Below, in pieces: positions 9,220 through 18,360 of a stretch of 64,000 nt of DNA. The number at the start of each line of letters is the position of its first letter. Position 1 is the first letter of the stretch. The notes beneath the pieces were generated by a model, which saw only the letters and a program-made list of their open reading frames with translations, was not told the origin of the DNA and searched no databases. The DNA is taken from the NCBI GenBank assembly GCA_963674835.2, contig CAXXKC010000001.1, positions 62,001-126,000 of the forward strand. Reading direction: 5' to 3'. This DNA comes from G963674835 sp963674835 (GTDB taxonomy: Bacteria; Planctomycetota; Planctomycetia; Pirellulales; Thermoguttaceae). Made by a program: the position numbers and the translations under genes.

Positions 9220-9653
9220 GCCACGGGGAGCGTCGATAAGTCGCACCGCTCTGCACGACGGGACGTGATGCTGATTGCGGCCGGCCTGGGAGAAGGGCGG
9301 CGGGCGGGGTTGTTGCGCCGTTTGGTTCGTATTGGGGCGTTGGTGGGCGAGGGTTGTGGGAAGGGAAAAGAGATTGGGGTGGGTGGTGTTATGCTGAAGC
9401 ATAACCACCCCTTTCAACATGGTGTCGTTTTTCCCGAGGAATTCGCAGCTAGCATCGGCCAGAGGAAACAGCCATCGACAATATCGAATTTCGTTTCTCC
9501 CGGTGATTTGCCAGCTAGCGTTGCTTTCATGTTGAAAGGGGTGGCTGAAGCATAACCTACGGGGTGGAATTGTGCGGCGAAGTGAGGGACTTGTGGGTTC
9601 GCTGGCGGGGGTGTTAGAATGATGGGCTTACCTTGCCTGGGATTGCCCTTGCT
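9220..9653. other. Intergenic region holding a MITE-like element
   Basis: The only structured part is the inverted-repeat element at 9387-9564. A -10-like TAGAAT (9615-9620) with TTGTGG (9591-9596) 18 bases upstream may drive typA, whose start is at 9654. Confidence 0.6.
9387..9564. mobile_element. MITE-like element inserted in a family C palindromic repeat
   Basis: Perfect 17-base terminal inverted repeats CCACCCCTTTCAACATG (9405-9421) and its complement (9528-9544) bound about 140 bases. The 14-mer GCTGAAGCATAACC occurs at both flanks (9393-9406 and 9544-9557), like a target duplication. Uninterrupted copies of the target, GTTATGCTGAAGCATAACC then TACGGGG, exist at 34244, 36733 and 39594. 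Inside, 9424-9457 and 9490-9523 are diverged direct repeats offset by 66 bases. Both strands are open: plus 9391-9555 (54 codons) and minus 9530-9414 (38 codons, from an ATG at the inner edge of one terminal repeat to a TGA in the other). No transposase is present, so movement would need one elsewhere. Confidence 0.6.
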
Positions 9654-11468
9654 ATGCGACGAAATGATATTCGGAATATTGCGATCATAGCGCACGTCGA
9701 CCATGGGAAGACGACGCTGGTGGACTGTTTGCTGCGTCAGAGCGGCGAGTTTCGGGCCGCGCAGTTGGTGGGCGAGCGGATTCTGGACTCCAATGACCTG
9801 GAGCGGGAACGGGGCATTACGATCCTGGCGAAGAATATCGCACTGCCGTATCGGGGGGTGAAGATCAACCTGATCGACACGCCGGGGCACGCCGATTTTG
9901 GGGGTGAGGTCGAGCGTGTGCTGCGGATGGCGGACGGGGCGTTGGTCTTGGTCGACGCGGCGGAAGGGCCGATGCCGCAGACCCGATTCGTGCTGACCAA
10001 GGCGCTGGAATGTGGGCTTTGCCCGGTGGTGGTCATCAACAAGATCGACCGCCCGGACGGACGGCCGTTTGAAGTGCTGAACGAGACGTTCGAGCTTTTC
10101 CTGGATCTCGGCGCGGAGGACCGGATCGGCGATTTTCCGCACATATTCACCAGCGCGCGGGATGGGTATGCCACGCATGACCCAAGCAGGCGGGGCAATT
10201 CGATCCATCCGCTTTTGGACCTGGTGCTGGAATGCGTTCCGGGACCGGAGATCGAGGCGGACGCGCCGCTTCAGATGCTGGTGACGACGCTGGACTGGTC
10301 GGAATACGTGGGGCGCATCGCCATCGGACGGATCCAGTCGGGGAGCATCGTCCAGGGGCAACAGGTTGCCGTGCTGCAGGCCGACGGGTGCCAGGAGATG
10401 TCGAAGGTGGCGTCGGTGTTCGTGTTCGACAAGCTGGGTCGAAGCGAAGTGGAGAAGGCCACGGCGGGCGATTTGGCGGCGATCGTCGGGCTGGAGGAGG
10501 TGACGATCGGCGACACGATCAGCGACGCCGAGCGGCCACGGGCGCTGCCGCGTTTGACGGTCGATGAGCCGACGCTGCAGATGATCTTCGGCGTGAACAG
10601 CTCGCCGCTGGCCGGTCGCGACGGGCGCTACCTGACCAGCCGCCACATCCGACAGCGGTTGCTGAAGGAGGTGGAGAAGAACGTCGCGATGCGCGTGACG
10701 CCGGTGGAGGGAACGGAGACGTTCGAGGTTGCGGGCCGCGGGTTGCTGCACCTGTCGATCCTGATCGAGACGATGCGCCGCGAGGGATTCGAGCTTTCGA
10801 TCGGAAAGCCGCGGGTGATTCTGCACGAGCGTAACGGGGTGCAGGAGGAGCCTTTCGAGTCGCTGGTGGTGGAAGTTCCCCACGAGAAGCTCGGGCCGGT
10901 GATGGAACTGGTCGGCGCGCGGCGCGGGCAGATGATGGAAATGACCAACCACCGCGATTATACGTACGTGGTGTTCCTGATTCCGGCGCGGGGGCTGATC
11001 GGGCTGCGAAGCCGGCTGTTGAACGCGACCCAGGGTACGGCGATCATCCATCACCGTTTTGCAAGTTATCGGCCGGTGGAGGGTGAGATTGCCGGGCGTG
11101 GCAACGGCGTGTTGGTGTCGATGGCGGCGGGTCGCGCGGTGGCGTTCAGCCTGGACGGGCTGCAAGAGCGAGCGGACATGTTCGTGGCGCCTGGGGACGT
11201 GGTCTACGAGGGGATGATCGTCGGCGAGAACAGCCGCACGGACGACATGGCCGTCAATCCGACGAAAGAGAAGAAGCTGACGAACATTCGCGCTGCCGGC
11301 AGCGATCGGAATATCCTGCTGCGACCGCCGAGGGTGCTTTCGCTGGAAGCGGCGTTGGAATACATCGAGGAGGACGAGTTGGTGGAGGTCACGCCGACGC
11401 AGATTCGGCTGCGGAAGATCGTCCTGTCGGCCGGCGACCGTCGACGGTTGGCAAGGCGCGGGGCGTGA
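9654..11468 (+). CDS. typA: Ribosome-associated GTPase TypA/BipA
   Basis: 604 residues, the usual length for TypA. The ATG at 9654 (MRRNDIRNIAI) fits the family better than the upstream TTG at 9633. G1 motif AHVDHGKTT (about 12-20), switch II DTPGHADFGGEVERV (about 74-88), G4 NKIDR and the elongation-factor domains II, III and V are all visible, followed by the TypA-specific C-terminal domain with NPTKEKKLTNIRAAGSD. It is a translational GTPase acting on 50S assembly and stress adaptation. It is probably transcribed from the -10-like element at 9615. Nothing unusual in the motifs. Confidence 0.96.
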   Translation: MRRNDIRNIAIIAHVDHGKTTLVDCLLRQSGEFRAAQLVGERILDSNDLERERGITILAKNIALPYRGVKINLIDTPGHADFGGEVERVLRMADGALVLVDAAEGPMPQTRFVLTKALECGLCPVVVINKIDRPDGRPFEVLNETFELFLDLGAEDRIGDFPHIFTSARDGYATHDPSRRGNSIHPLLDLVLECVPGPEIEADAPLQMLVTTLDWSEYVGRIAIGRIQSGSIVQGQQVAVLQADGCQEMSKVASVFVFDKLGRSEVEKATAGDLAAIVGLEEVTIGDTISDAERPRALPRLTVDEPTLQMIFGVNSSPLAGRDGRYLTSRHIRQRLLKEVEKNVAMRVTPVEGTETFEVAGRGLLHLSILIETMRREGFELSIGKPRVILHERNGVQEEPFESLVVEVPHEKLGPVMELVGARRGQMMEMTNHRDYTYVVFLIPARGLIGLRSRLLNATQGTAIIHHRFASYRPVEGEIAGRGNGVLVSMAAGRAVAFSLDGLQERADMFVAPGDVVYEGMIVGENSRTDDMAVNPTKEKKLTNIRAAGSDRNILLRPPRVLSLEAALEYIEEDELVEVTPTQIRLRKIVLSAGDRRRLARRGA

Positions 11469-11628
11469 ACGGATTGCGCGGCACTGGCCAGGGTGTTTCG
11501 CGGCATGGCCGGCGCGGTTATGATGCGCAGGCAGAGAGAAGGGTCTTGCTGACCCTGCGCCCCTTGTGGGCATGCGACCGGCGGCAGAATCGTCCGAACC
11601 GTATCCAGTCTTCTGAGGCAGCGGCGCA

Positions 11629-12471
11629 GTGCATGAGCTTCTCCAGGCATTGATTGGGTTGCTGGCGGGAGTCGTCGGAGGGATGCTGGGCATCGGCGGC
11701 TCGATCATCATCATTCCGGCGCTGATTCTGTACTTGCAACAGACGGGCGCCGGCTACCGGGGGAACGATCAGCACCTGTTACAGGCGGCGGCGATGATCT
11801 GCAACGTGTTCATTGCGGCGCCGTCGGTGCTGGCCCATTGGCGCGCCAAGGCGATCCTGCCGCGGATTGTCGTATGGCTGATCCCCTCGGCGCTGGCGGG
11901 GAGCTTGCTGGGCGTGCGAGTGAGCAACAGCTCGGCATTCGCCCGGGAAAACGGGGGTTATCTGGCGATGCTCTTCGCCGGGTTTCTGGTCTATGTGGCG
12001 ATCTTCAACATGTGGCGCATGGTTCGCGGAGGGCCTGCGGATCGTGCGCAGGAGGACGCGGGCGAGGTGTCGGCGTGGCGGGTCGTCGGCGTGGGCGTGC
12101 CGATGGGCTTCATGGCCGGGCTGCTGGGCATCGGCGGCGGGGTTCTTGCGGTGCCGGCGCAGCAGATCTTCCTGAGATTGCCGCTGCGAAACTCGATCGC
12201 CAACTCTGCGATGACGATCGTCTTTTCGGCGTTGATCGGAGCCGTGTACAAGAACGTGACGCTTCCGAGCCACGACATTTCGATGCTGAGATCGCTGACT
12301 CTGGCGGCGATGCTTGTGCCGACGGCGATGATCGGCAGCTACGCAGGCGGGCGGTTGACCCACGTGCTGCCGCGGCGTGTGTTGCAGTTGGTATTCATCG
12401 TGTTCATGGGGACGATCGCCTATATGACGTTCAGCGCGGGCTGGCGGGCCATTCACGCTCATCCTTTTTAG
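11629..12471 (+). CDS. Sulfite exporter TauE/SafE family membrane protein
   Basis: 280 residues from GTG, with about eight predicted membrane segments in two homologous halves. Each half carries the family glycine motif: GGMLGIGGSIIIIPAL near the N-terminus and AGLLGIGGGVLAVPAQQ near residue 165. The family exports sulfite, sulfonates or other organic anions; no substrate can be assigned here. It follows typA by 160 bases and precedes the next gene by 13, so it may share a transcript with the Tat-exported protein. A -10-like TATGAT lies at 11519-11524. Confidence 0.88.
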   Translation: MHELLQALIGLLAGVVGGMLGIGGSIIIIPALILYLQQTGAGYRGNDQHLLQAAAMICNVFIAAPSVLAHWRAKAILPRIVVWLIPSALAGSLLGVRVSNSSAFARENGGYLAMLFAGFLVYVAIFNMWRMVRGGPADRAQEDAGEVSAWRVVGVGVPMGFMAGLLGIGGGVLAVPAQQIFLRLPLRNSIANSAMTIVFSALIGAVYKNVTLPSHDISMLRSLTLAAMLVPTAMIGSYAGGRLTHVLPRRVLQLVFIVFMGTIAYMTFSAGWRAIHAHPF

Positions 12472-12484
12472 CGGAGACGACGCA

Positions 12485-13993
12485 ATGGATCGACGCTGCT
12501 TTCTGAAAGCCGGGATGCAAGGTTCGCTCGCGGGAACGCTGCTCGGCGCAGCGGGCTCGGTGTCGTACGGCGCGGATCGCCCAGCGACCGGCAACGTTTC
12601 CTCGGCGATAGCGAGGTACTCGCCGATGGAGCACCGCCGGCGTCAGGAGAACATCGCCTTCGCACGCCGGGCGATCGGCGGCAGCATGCGGCAGCACGTT
12701 GTCGGCGACTGCCTGCCGGCCCAGTGTTGCTACAACCTGGGCGAGTACCCGGCCACGCAGCCGTGGACGCTGGGTCGGTACGACGAGGAGGAATTGGATC
12801 GGCTTAAGGAGCACGGCATCGAACTGATCCAACTGTTCGACGATTGGGCCGACCCGTTGCGCCTTTTCGGCGGCGACAAGTACACGCCGGCCGATCCTGC
12901 TGCGATGCGCCGTTTCGTGGAGATGGCACACCGGCGTGGGATGAAGGTTCTTCCGTACGCATCGTGTTGCTTCCTGGAGCGCAGCAATCCGGGTTTTCGG
13001 CAGGAATGGTCGCGGGAAGGGGACAACCTGGTGGTGGGCTATTGGAATATGGCGAGGTGCTCGCCGGCGAGTCCCGGGTGGCGAGCGTTCTTGCTGCCCC
13101 GTTTGGCACGGATTCTGGACGAATACGGTGCCGACGGCATTTATATCGACGGCGGTTATCGGACGAATGCGCGGAAGGGGGTTGAGACGCCTGCGAAGGA
13201 CGAGGTGGTCGCGTTTGAGGAAACGCCGGAGGTGGATGGAGCATTTGCCGATCTCCTGGCAGTGATTTATGCCGAGGTGAAGCGACGAGGCGGCATCATG
13301 AAGTTGCATGTGAACGGTGCGGACGCGCCGCAGACGAATGGTCTGAAGGTGTACGACTATCTATGGGTAGGAGAAGGGGTCTCCAATACAGACGCCATGA
13401 GGCAGGCGGTGAAGAATTACCCACCCTACGTGGTCCCCTGCATCGACATGAACTTCGCCAAAGTGGCGAACCAGGACGAATTCTATTTGCACGCCATCCC
13501 GTACATGCAGTTTCCCATCCTTCAGGCGGGCAAACCGGTGACCGGCCAGCGCGGAGCAGTCCCGGGCGTATCCTATCCACGAGGCGAGGATGACTTCTGG
13601 GTGAAGCGTTGCCGGCAGATCCGCGAGCAGTATGCATTGCATCCGGACGGCCCCTACACGTACAACGTTTGGGACGCCGTGCCGGGCGACCCGGCTACGC
13701 GACCGATGCACGCCCGATGGCTTGCGCGATACAAGCCGCTCGTTGAGGAGGGAACATGGGCGTGGCTGGAGATCGGCTCTTCGACTCTGTTCGGCGGGCC
13801 ATTGCCGGAGGGTGTGGTGGCGTCGGCATTTGTGAATCGCGAGTTCTACCTAGTGCTGGCCAACTATGGTCAGCAGCCGGCGCAGGTGGAAACGTCGGAG
13901 TCGTATCGGGCGAGTGACGGCGCGCCGACCGCATCGTCGAAGGCATGGAGTCTGCCGAAGCGATCTTTGACCATTCTGCGGCGGGACGTGTAG
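12485..13993 (+). CDS. Tat-exported TIM-barrel (glycoside hydrolase-like) protein
   Basis: 502 residues. The N-terminus DRRCFLKAG followed by a Gly/Ala-rich segment to about residue 33 is a good twin-arginine signal. The body looks like a (beta/alpha)8 barrel of the GH31/GH36 or GH29-like type: YGADGIYIDGGYR (about residue 217) is a strand-end motif with acidic residues placed as in alpha-galactosidase-like families; GIMKLHVNGAD and DYLWVGEGVSN follow; the C-terminal 90 residues form a small beta domain. Assignment to a particular glycoside hydrolase family is not possible by eye. It is a candidate periplasmic sugar-acting enzyme. ATG at 12485 follows GGAGA. Confidence 0.7.
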   Translation: MDRRCFLKAGMQGSLAGTLLGAAGSVSYGADRPATGNVSSAIARYSPMEHRRRQENIAFARRAIGGSMRQHVVGDCLPAQCCYNLGEYPATQPWTLGRYDEEELDRLKEHGIELIQLFDDWADPLRLFGGDKYTPADPAAMRRFVEMAHRRGMKVLPYASCCFLERSNPGFRQEWSREGDNLVVGYWNMARCSPASPGWRAFLLPRLARILDEYGADGIYIDGGYRTNARKGVETPAKDEVVAFEETPEVDGAFADLLAVIYAEVKRRGGIMKLHVNGADAPQTNGLKVYDYLWVGEGVSNTDAMRQAVKNYPPYVVPCIDMNFAKVANQDEFYLHAIPYMQFPILQAGKPVTGQRGAVPGVSYPRGEDDFWVKRCRQIREQYALHPDGPYTYNVWDAVPGDPATRPMHARWLARYKPLVEEGTWAWLEIGSSTLFGGPLPEGVVASAFVNREFYLVLANYGQQPAQVETSESYRASDGAPTASSKAWSLPKRSLTILRRDV

Positions 13994-14132
13994 ACGGCAC
14001 GGTTTCGATGCGAGCGACGAGGCGGAACCGTCGAGATCACATCATTGGGGCTTGCATAGACCGCTCGCAGGCCCATCTGCCCAAGGTCATCAGGCTCGCG
14101 TTGGTGGGCCTTCGTGCATTCGTGTGCGACGC

Positions 14133-14357
14133 TCACCGGGGGTCGGCAAAGACGCGTTCGGCCTCGCCTGAGGACTCGGCTTTCGTCAAGGGGTCGCGGG
14201 CCGGTTCGTTCTTGGCGAGCTCGGCTCGTCGGACGGAGACCTCCGGCGGGGCGGAGATGCCGAGGCGGGCGCGTCCTCCGCCGATTTTGACCAAGCGCAC
14301 GCGGATGTTGTCGCCGATGATGATCTCTTCGTTGACTTTGCGTGACAGGACAAGCAT
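14133..14357 (-). CDS. csrA: Carbon storage regulator CsrA
   Basis: 74 residues starting MLVLSRKVNEEIIIG, with the family core IRVRLVKIGGGRARLGISAP. It is a dimeric RNA-binding protein that blocks or stabilises mRNAs at GGA motifs. The start is fixed by GGGAGGG seven bases upstream; the longer upstream frame has no family residues. In place of the usual short tail it has a charged C-terminal extension (about 50-74). It is transcribed alone, convergent with the Tat-exported protein gene. No fliW or flagellar gene is nearby. Confidence 0.95.
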   Translation of the reverse strand: MLVLSRKVNEEIIIGDNIRVRLVKIGGGRARLGISAPPEVSVRRAELAKNEPARDPLTKAESSGEAERVFADPR

Positions 14358-15073
14358 GCCGTTCCCTCCCTGCATCTCGCGGGGGCGTTGGTGACACCCC
14401 GGCCCATGGCGCTCACGTGCGGATCGCACTCATCTGAAGCGCTGCCGAAGAAGTCAATCTGCGGTTGGGAAAAGCGATCCGCGCGCCGTCGACAAGTTGA
14501 CAGTGTTGTAGGGTGCTTCGTGAAGGTGATCGACGGCCGCGGAGCACGTCGCCGCGTCGTCCGAGATTTCGTCGATCGGCCAGACCCGCCATACTCGCGC
14601 GAAGTTAACAGCAATTTAGCGTGCTGCAGCCGGCGTGCTATCAGATTATTCGTGGTGCGCGGCTGGGGAAAACCGACCGATCGTAACTAAGGGTTTCTCT
14701 TAAGGCTAAAGGGTAGTCCTTGTGAGTATTTGGCGGTTAAGAGGAGTTGGTAGTTTGTGGTTCGCCCCCGCTATCTGGGAAGAGCGGCTGGGGTGGTGGC
14801 TCATGGATTGGTGGGTGTCTGGCATCGGTCGGTCGCCGGGCGGGAAGGGAGCGGGCGATGCGATCGCGTTGGTTCGCAAGGAAAAAGGGAATGCGGACCT
14901 GTTGAGGAAACATACGTAGTTCACTAATGTTAGGGACAGGTTTGGGTTTCGTGGACCGTGCCTGGGGTGTGCGGCGCCCTGCTATTCCATTTGTGGGAGC
15001 CGTGTTATACTACGGTTTCTGAGGGGGCTTGCCAGTGTGGGCACGAACCATCATCGCGTGGGATGATTCTTTG
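14358..15073. other. Intergenic region, 716 bases
   Basis: Divergent upstream region of csrA and the response regulator gene. Short open frames in it lack ribosome sites and plausible composition. The end at 15006-15011 has a -10-like TATACT, 63 bases before the response regulator start, without a clear -35. Bases 14620-14720 are relatively AT-rich. Nothing else is recognised. Confidence 0.5.
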
Positions 15074-15751
15074 ATGACGAAGAACGCCAGCAACTTCGGC
15101 GACCTGACCAAGTATCGCGTCCTGATCGTGGACGATCATCCGATCGTCCGGCATGGACTGGCGGAGCTGATTTGCCATGAACCGGACCTGGAGGTGTGCG
15201 GTGAGGCGGCCGACTCCAGCGAGGCCCTGCATTTGGTGGAAACGACCCAACCGCACGTGGTTATCGTCGACATATCGCTGAAGAGCGGGCACGGGATCGA
15301 TCTGATCGAGCAGATCAAGGCGAGGGACGATTCGACGAAGATGTTGGTTTCGTCAATTTATGATGAGTCGCTTTTCGCCGAGCGCGCGCTGCGGGCCGGC
15401 GCGATGGGCTACATCAACAAGCAGGAAGCTGTAGAGAAGGTGATCGACGCGGTTCGGCAGGTGTTGCGCGGGGAGGTTTATCTGAGCACTCGCATGTCGA
15501 ACCGGTTGCTTCACACGGTGGTTGGCGGCGATCGGCTGGACCAAAACCCTATTGAGGGGCTGTCGAATCGCGAGCTGGAAGTCTTCGAGATGATTGGTCA
15601 GGGCCTGACGACGAAACAGATCGCCGGGAAGCTGCACCTCAGCCCGAAGACGATCGAGACGCATCGCGAGAAGATCAAGATGAAGTTGAATCTGGCCAAC
15701 AGCACCGAGTTGAGCCACCGTGCGGTTCAGTGGGTTCTGGAGAACCGCTGA
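15074..15751 (+). CDS. NarL/FixJ-family response regulator
   Basis: 225 residues. The receiver domain (about 14-130) carries the acidic pair in LIVDDHPIVRHG, the phospho-acceptor Asp in VVIVDISL, the switch Ser in MLVSSIYDE and the conserved Lys in GYINKQE. The LuxR-type helix-turn-helix (about 160-220) reads LSNRELEVFEMIGQG then KQIAGKLHLSPKTIETHR. All phosphorylation residues are present, so it should be activated by a histidine kinase, but none is encoded in the window. The ATG at 15074 is chosen over 15029 because the receiver starts immediately after it. Targets unknown. Confidence 0.92.
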   Translation: MTKNASNFGDLTKYRVLIVDDHPIVRHGLAELICHEPDLEVCGEAADSSEALHLVETTQPHVVIVDISLKSGHGIDLIEQIKARDDSTKMLVSSIYDESLFAERALRAGAMGYINKQEAVEKVIDAVRQVLRGEVYLSTRMSNRLLHTVVGGDRLDQNPIEGLSNRELEVFEMIGQGLTTKQIAGKLHLSPKTIETHREKIKMKLNLANSTELSHRAVQWVLENR

Positions 15752-16031
15752 GCAACCGGGCATCGCAGCCGCCAGGGGGCCGGGTAGGACCGTGGCGGCA
15801 TTTCTTTCGGCGAAGCATTTTGCTGGGCTGCGCGCAACGATCTGCCATGTGAACCCTCTGCAGGGGCATCTGTTTGGGGATTCTCCCTAGTCGGCTTTGC
15901 GACGGTTCCCGTAGCCAAGAACCAGTGGCATCCCGATTTTGCCGAAGTCGCTGGCGCGTCTAATGGAGGCCACCTTGGAACACGCAGAGGAATGACATCT
16001 TGGATGCGCGGTGAGAGGGGGAGATTTCGCC

Positions 16032-16607
16032 ATGGGCTGCAATGATGGCGACGATGGCTGCAGGGAGAATGAGCGAGGCAGACGCGCGGGCGGCGCGCCA
16101 ATGCGCGGAGCGTGGTTGGATCGGTGTGCGCGCGGTCGGCAGACAGTGGCAGCGCAGGTCGGTGTTGGAGGCGATTCGGTCGCAGGGCGCTCGTTGGTCG
16201 AAGCGCGGACGGGCGAGGTCGTGCTCGACTTGTGCACGTGCGGCCCACGGGTTTCGACGAACGGTTGCGGAGTGGGCTCGCCGGACCAGTGTGTTTGGGC
16301 TGCGGAGATTGGCGGGCGCCTGGTGGGAACGATTGGACTCGTGCCTGACGGTGCACATGTGGCGCACATTCACAGGTTTCGCGTGGAGCCTGACTGGCAG
16401 CACACGGCCGTGCTGGCAAAGCTGATCGGACAATTGTACGAGCATTGCTGCAGTGAAGGTTATGTGCGTGTCGTGTTGGACGCTAGCATTGCGCCCCAGT
16501 GGCTGTGGCGGTTGCTGGTGCGGCGAGGTTTTCGGTTGGTTCGGCGTATTCGCGGCCCAAGGAGTGAGGTAGTGGAGTTCGCGCTGCAACCTGGCGAGTC
16601 GACCTAG
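16032..16607 (+). CDS. GNAT-like acetyltransferase, start uncertain
   Basis: 191 residues if it starts at the ATG at 16032, which follows AGGGGGAG by ten bases. The first 70 residues are low-complexity (Gly/Arg/Asp-rich) and may not all be translated; 16101 is an alternative ATG. The C-terminal half has a GNAT fold pattern: VWAAEIGGRLVGTIGLVP (beta 3-4), AHIHRFRVEPDWQ (motif A strand), LIGQLYEHCCSEGYVRVVLD (helix 3 and beta 5) and LLVRRGFRLVRRI at the end. The acetyl-CoA pyrophosphate loop (Q/RxxGxG/A) is poorly conserved, so catalysis is uncertain. It stands alone between two regulators. Confidence 0.5.
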   Translation: MGCNDGDDGCRENERGRRAGGAPMRGAWLDRCARGRQTVAAQVGVGGDSVAGRSLVEARTGEVVLDLCTCGPRVSTNGCGVGSPDQCVWAAEIGGRLVGTIGLVPDGAHVAHIHRFRVEPDWQHTAVLAKLIGQLYEHCCSEGYVRVVLDASIAPQWLWRLLVRRGFRLVRRIRGPRSEVVEFALQPGEST

Positions 16608-17292
16608 GGCACCGCGTGGAAACGTAGGAAGGCGGAGGGCAAGAACAACTGTCCAGCGCACGGGGCTGAGACGGGGCCAGGCACACACTGTGGCGAAATC
16701 GTCCGACGCCGGCGCGAGTCGCCCCCATTCGGTGGCACCAGGAAGGGTGGCATCTGTGCGTGCGCGGCCGATGGCGTTCGTTGCGAGGCAACAAGGTCTT
16801 AGTGCGTGTCGCACTTGACTGTAGCGTTCGCGGCGGCGTGTTTCTACGGTTCCGAAAGCGAAATACACGCTACGATTACGCCCAATGCGCTCTAGGCCTG
16901 CAAGCAGCCGAATTTGCCTGAGGTCGAGGGCCGTTTTTGCGCAGGGACGTCGGGTGCGAGACAGGGGGTTCTGTGCAAGCTGCCGCGTGCGCGGAACCAC
17001 ATGGGTTAATCCCTGATCTTATGTCCCTCGTATCTCTTAGACAGATTGTGACCTAATTCCCGATGCGCGCCACCGGAGTGATGCCTAGAATTCGACAAAG
17101 TGGCAGCGTAGGGCGTGTCTGCCGGCATGGCCAGATGCGTGGGAAACGCAGAAACATCTGCCGTGCGAGAAACGGATGGTGGACCACTTGGCGATGTCGT
17201 TCTCGTTTGCATGCGGATGTAGCCGGCCGACGGGAGGGGAACGTTGCGACAGGGTGGTTTGGGGCAACTGACTTGTGTCAGGAGGATTAGAG
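16608..17292. other. Intergenic region, 685 bases, with family D repeat
   Basis: Contains the TAGCG-type repeat at 16802-16912 and otherwise nothing recognised. The ribosome site AGGAGG at 17280-17285 at its right end sets the start of the sigma-54 activator gene. Confidence 0.55.
16802..16912. repeat. Dispersed repeat, family D copy 1
   Basis: About 110 bases shared with 42280-42386. Both contain AGTGCGTGTCGCAC, then TGTAGCGTTCGCGGCGGCG, CTACGGTTCCGAA and GCGAAATACACGCTA. GTAGCGT and ACGCTAC bound a 55-base inner unit as inverted repeats in this copy. Confidence 0.75.
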
Positions 17293-18360
17293 GTGCCATT
17301 GCTAGAAGAACGAGTTACGGGACAGATCCAGTTTGATAATATCGTCGGCAAGTCGGAGGCAATCCTCAGGGTGTTCGACCAAGTCAGACGGGTGGCGGAG
17401 ACGGATGCCACCGTGCTGATTACGGGCGAATCGGGTACCGGAAAGGAGTTGGTGGCCGAGGCCATTCACTGGGCCAGCGTGCGTCGTGACGGTCCGTACA
17501 TAGCGGTCAACATGGCGGCCATTCCGGACACGTTGGTAGAGAGCGAACTGTTTGGACACGTCAAAGGGGCGTTCACGGGGGCCGCGACCGACCGGATCGG
17601 GCGGTTCGAGGCGGCCAACGGCGGCACGATCTTCGTGGACGAGATCGGCGACCTGGAAGTGACGTCGCAGTCGAAGTTGCTGCGAGTGCTGGAGGACCAC
17701 CAGATCACGCCGATCGGGATGAACGAGCGGCGGCGCGTGGATGTGCGCGTGCTGGCGGCCACGAGCCGGCAGTTGGAGAAAATGGTAGTCGACGGACGTT
17801 TTCGAGAGGACTTGTACTACCGGCTGAACGTGGTGACGATCAGTCTGCCGCCGCTACGACGGAGACGGGACGATATTCTGCTTCTGGCGGATCATTTTCT
17901 CGATGAAGCCTGCCGAGTGAACGGGCGCCCGATGTGCGACCTTCATCCGGAGGTCATCCGGTTCTTGGAGACCTACGATTGGCCGGGGAACATCCGGCAA
18001 CTGCGTAACTGCATCGAGAGCATGGTGGTGTTGGCGCGATCGACGACGCTTACGCTGGACGATCTTCCGGCGATGGTCCGCAACGGCAAGCCGATGGTGG
18101 GGTCTCAGTTCGAGGTTCCCAAGGGGTTGACGCTGGAAGACATCGAGAAGGTGGCGATTCGCCAGACGCTGGGCCGGTGCGGCGGCAATCGAACCCAGGC
18201 TGCGCAGTCGCTGGGCATCTCGGTGCGAACGCTGCAACGCAAGCTGAAGCGTTGGCAGGCGGAAGAGAACTGGGAGCCGGCGTCGCCGGGCCGGAGGGAT
18301 GAGAGAGCGTGGGACGGGGACGAGCCGGTAACGGCCTCGCGGACGTTCGGAACGATTTGA
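17293..18360 (+). CDS. Sigma-54 dependent transcriptional activator (AAA+ and Fis-type HTH)
   Basis: 355 residues from the GTG at 17293, seven bases after AGGAGG. It lacks a receiver, PAS or GAF domain; the AAA+ module begins almost at once. Walker A GESGTGKE, the sigma-54 contact loop GAFTGA, Walker B TIFVDEIGDL, the sensor/arginine-finger region FREDLYYRLNV and the WPGNIRQLRN motif are all intact. A Fis-type helix-turn-helix (NRTQAAQSLGISVRTLQRKL) lies near residues 290-315, then a charged tail. Activity should be set by expression level or a partner rather than by a sensory domain. A sigma-54-like promoter lies 77 bases downstream, ahead of the asnB cluster, which is its most likely target. 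Confidence 0.93.
   Translation: MPLLEERVTGQIQFDNIVGKSEAILRVFDQVRRVAETDATVLITGESGTGKELVAEAIHWASVRRDGPYIAVNMAAIPDTLVESELFGHVKGAFTGAATDRIGRFEAANGGTIFVDEIGDLEVTSQSKLLRVLEDHQITPIGMNERRRVDVRVLAATSRQLEKMVVDGRFREDLYYRLNVVTISLPPLRRRRDDILLLADHFLDEACRVNGRPMCDLHPEVIRFLETYDWPGNIRQLRNCIESMVVLARSTTLTLDDLPAMVRNGKPMVGSQFEVPKGLTLEDIEKVAIRQTLGRCGGNRTQAAQSLGISVRTLQRKLKRWQAEENWEPASPGRRDERAWDGDEPVTASRTFGTI

Noticed and set aside
9414..11714. Long minus-strand open frame of 766 codons opposite typA
   Set aside because: It is the antisense shadow of typA in GC-rich DNA, with His/Arg/Pro-rich composition and no motif. Only its last 38 codons, inside the MITE-like element, are noted.
14722..14919. 65-codon frame with Trp-rich sequence upstream of the response regulator
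   Set aside because: No ribosome site or conserved feature, and composition fits random GC-rich DNA.
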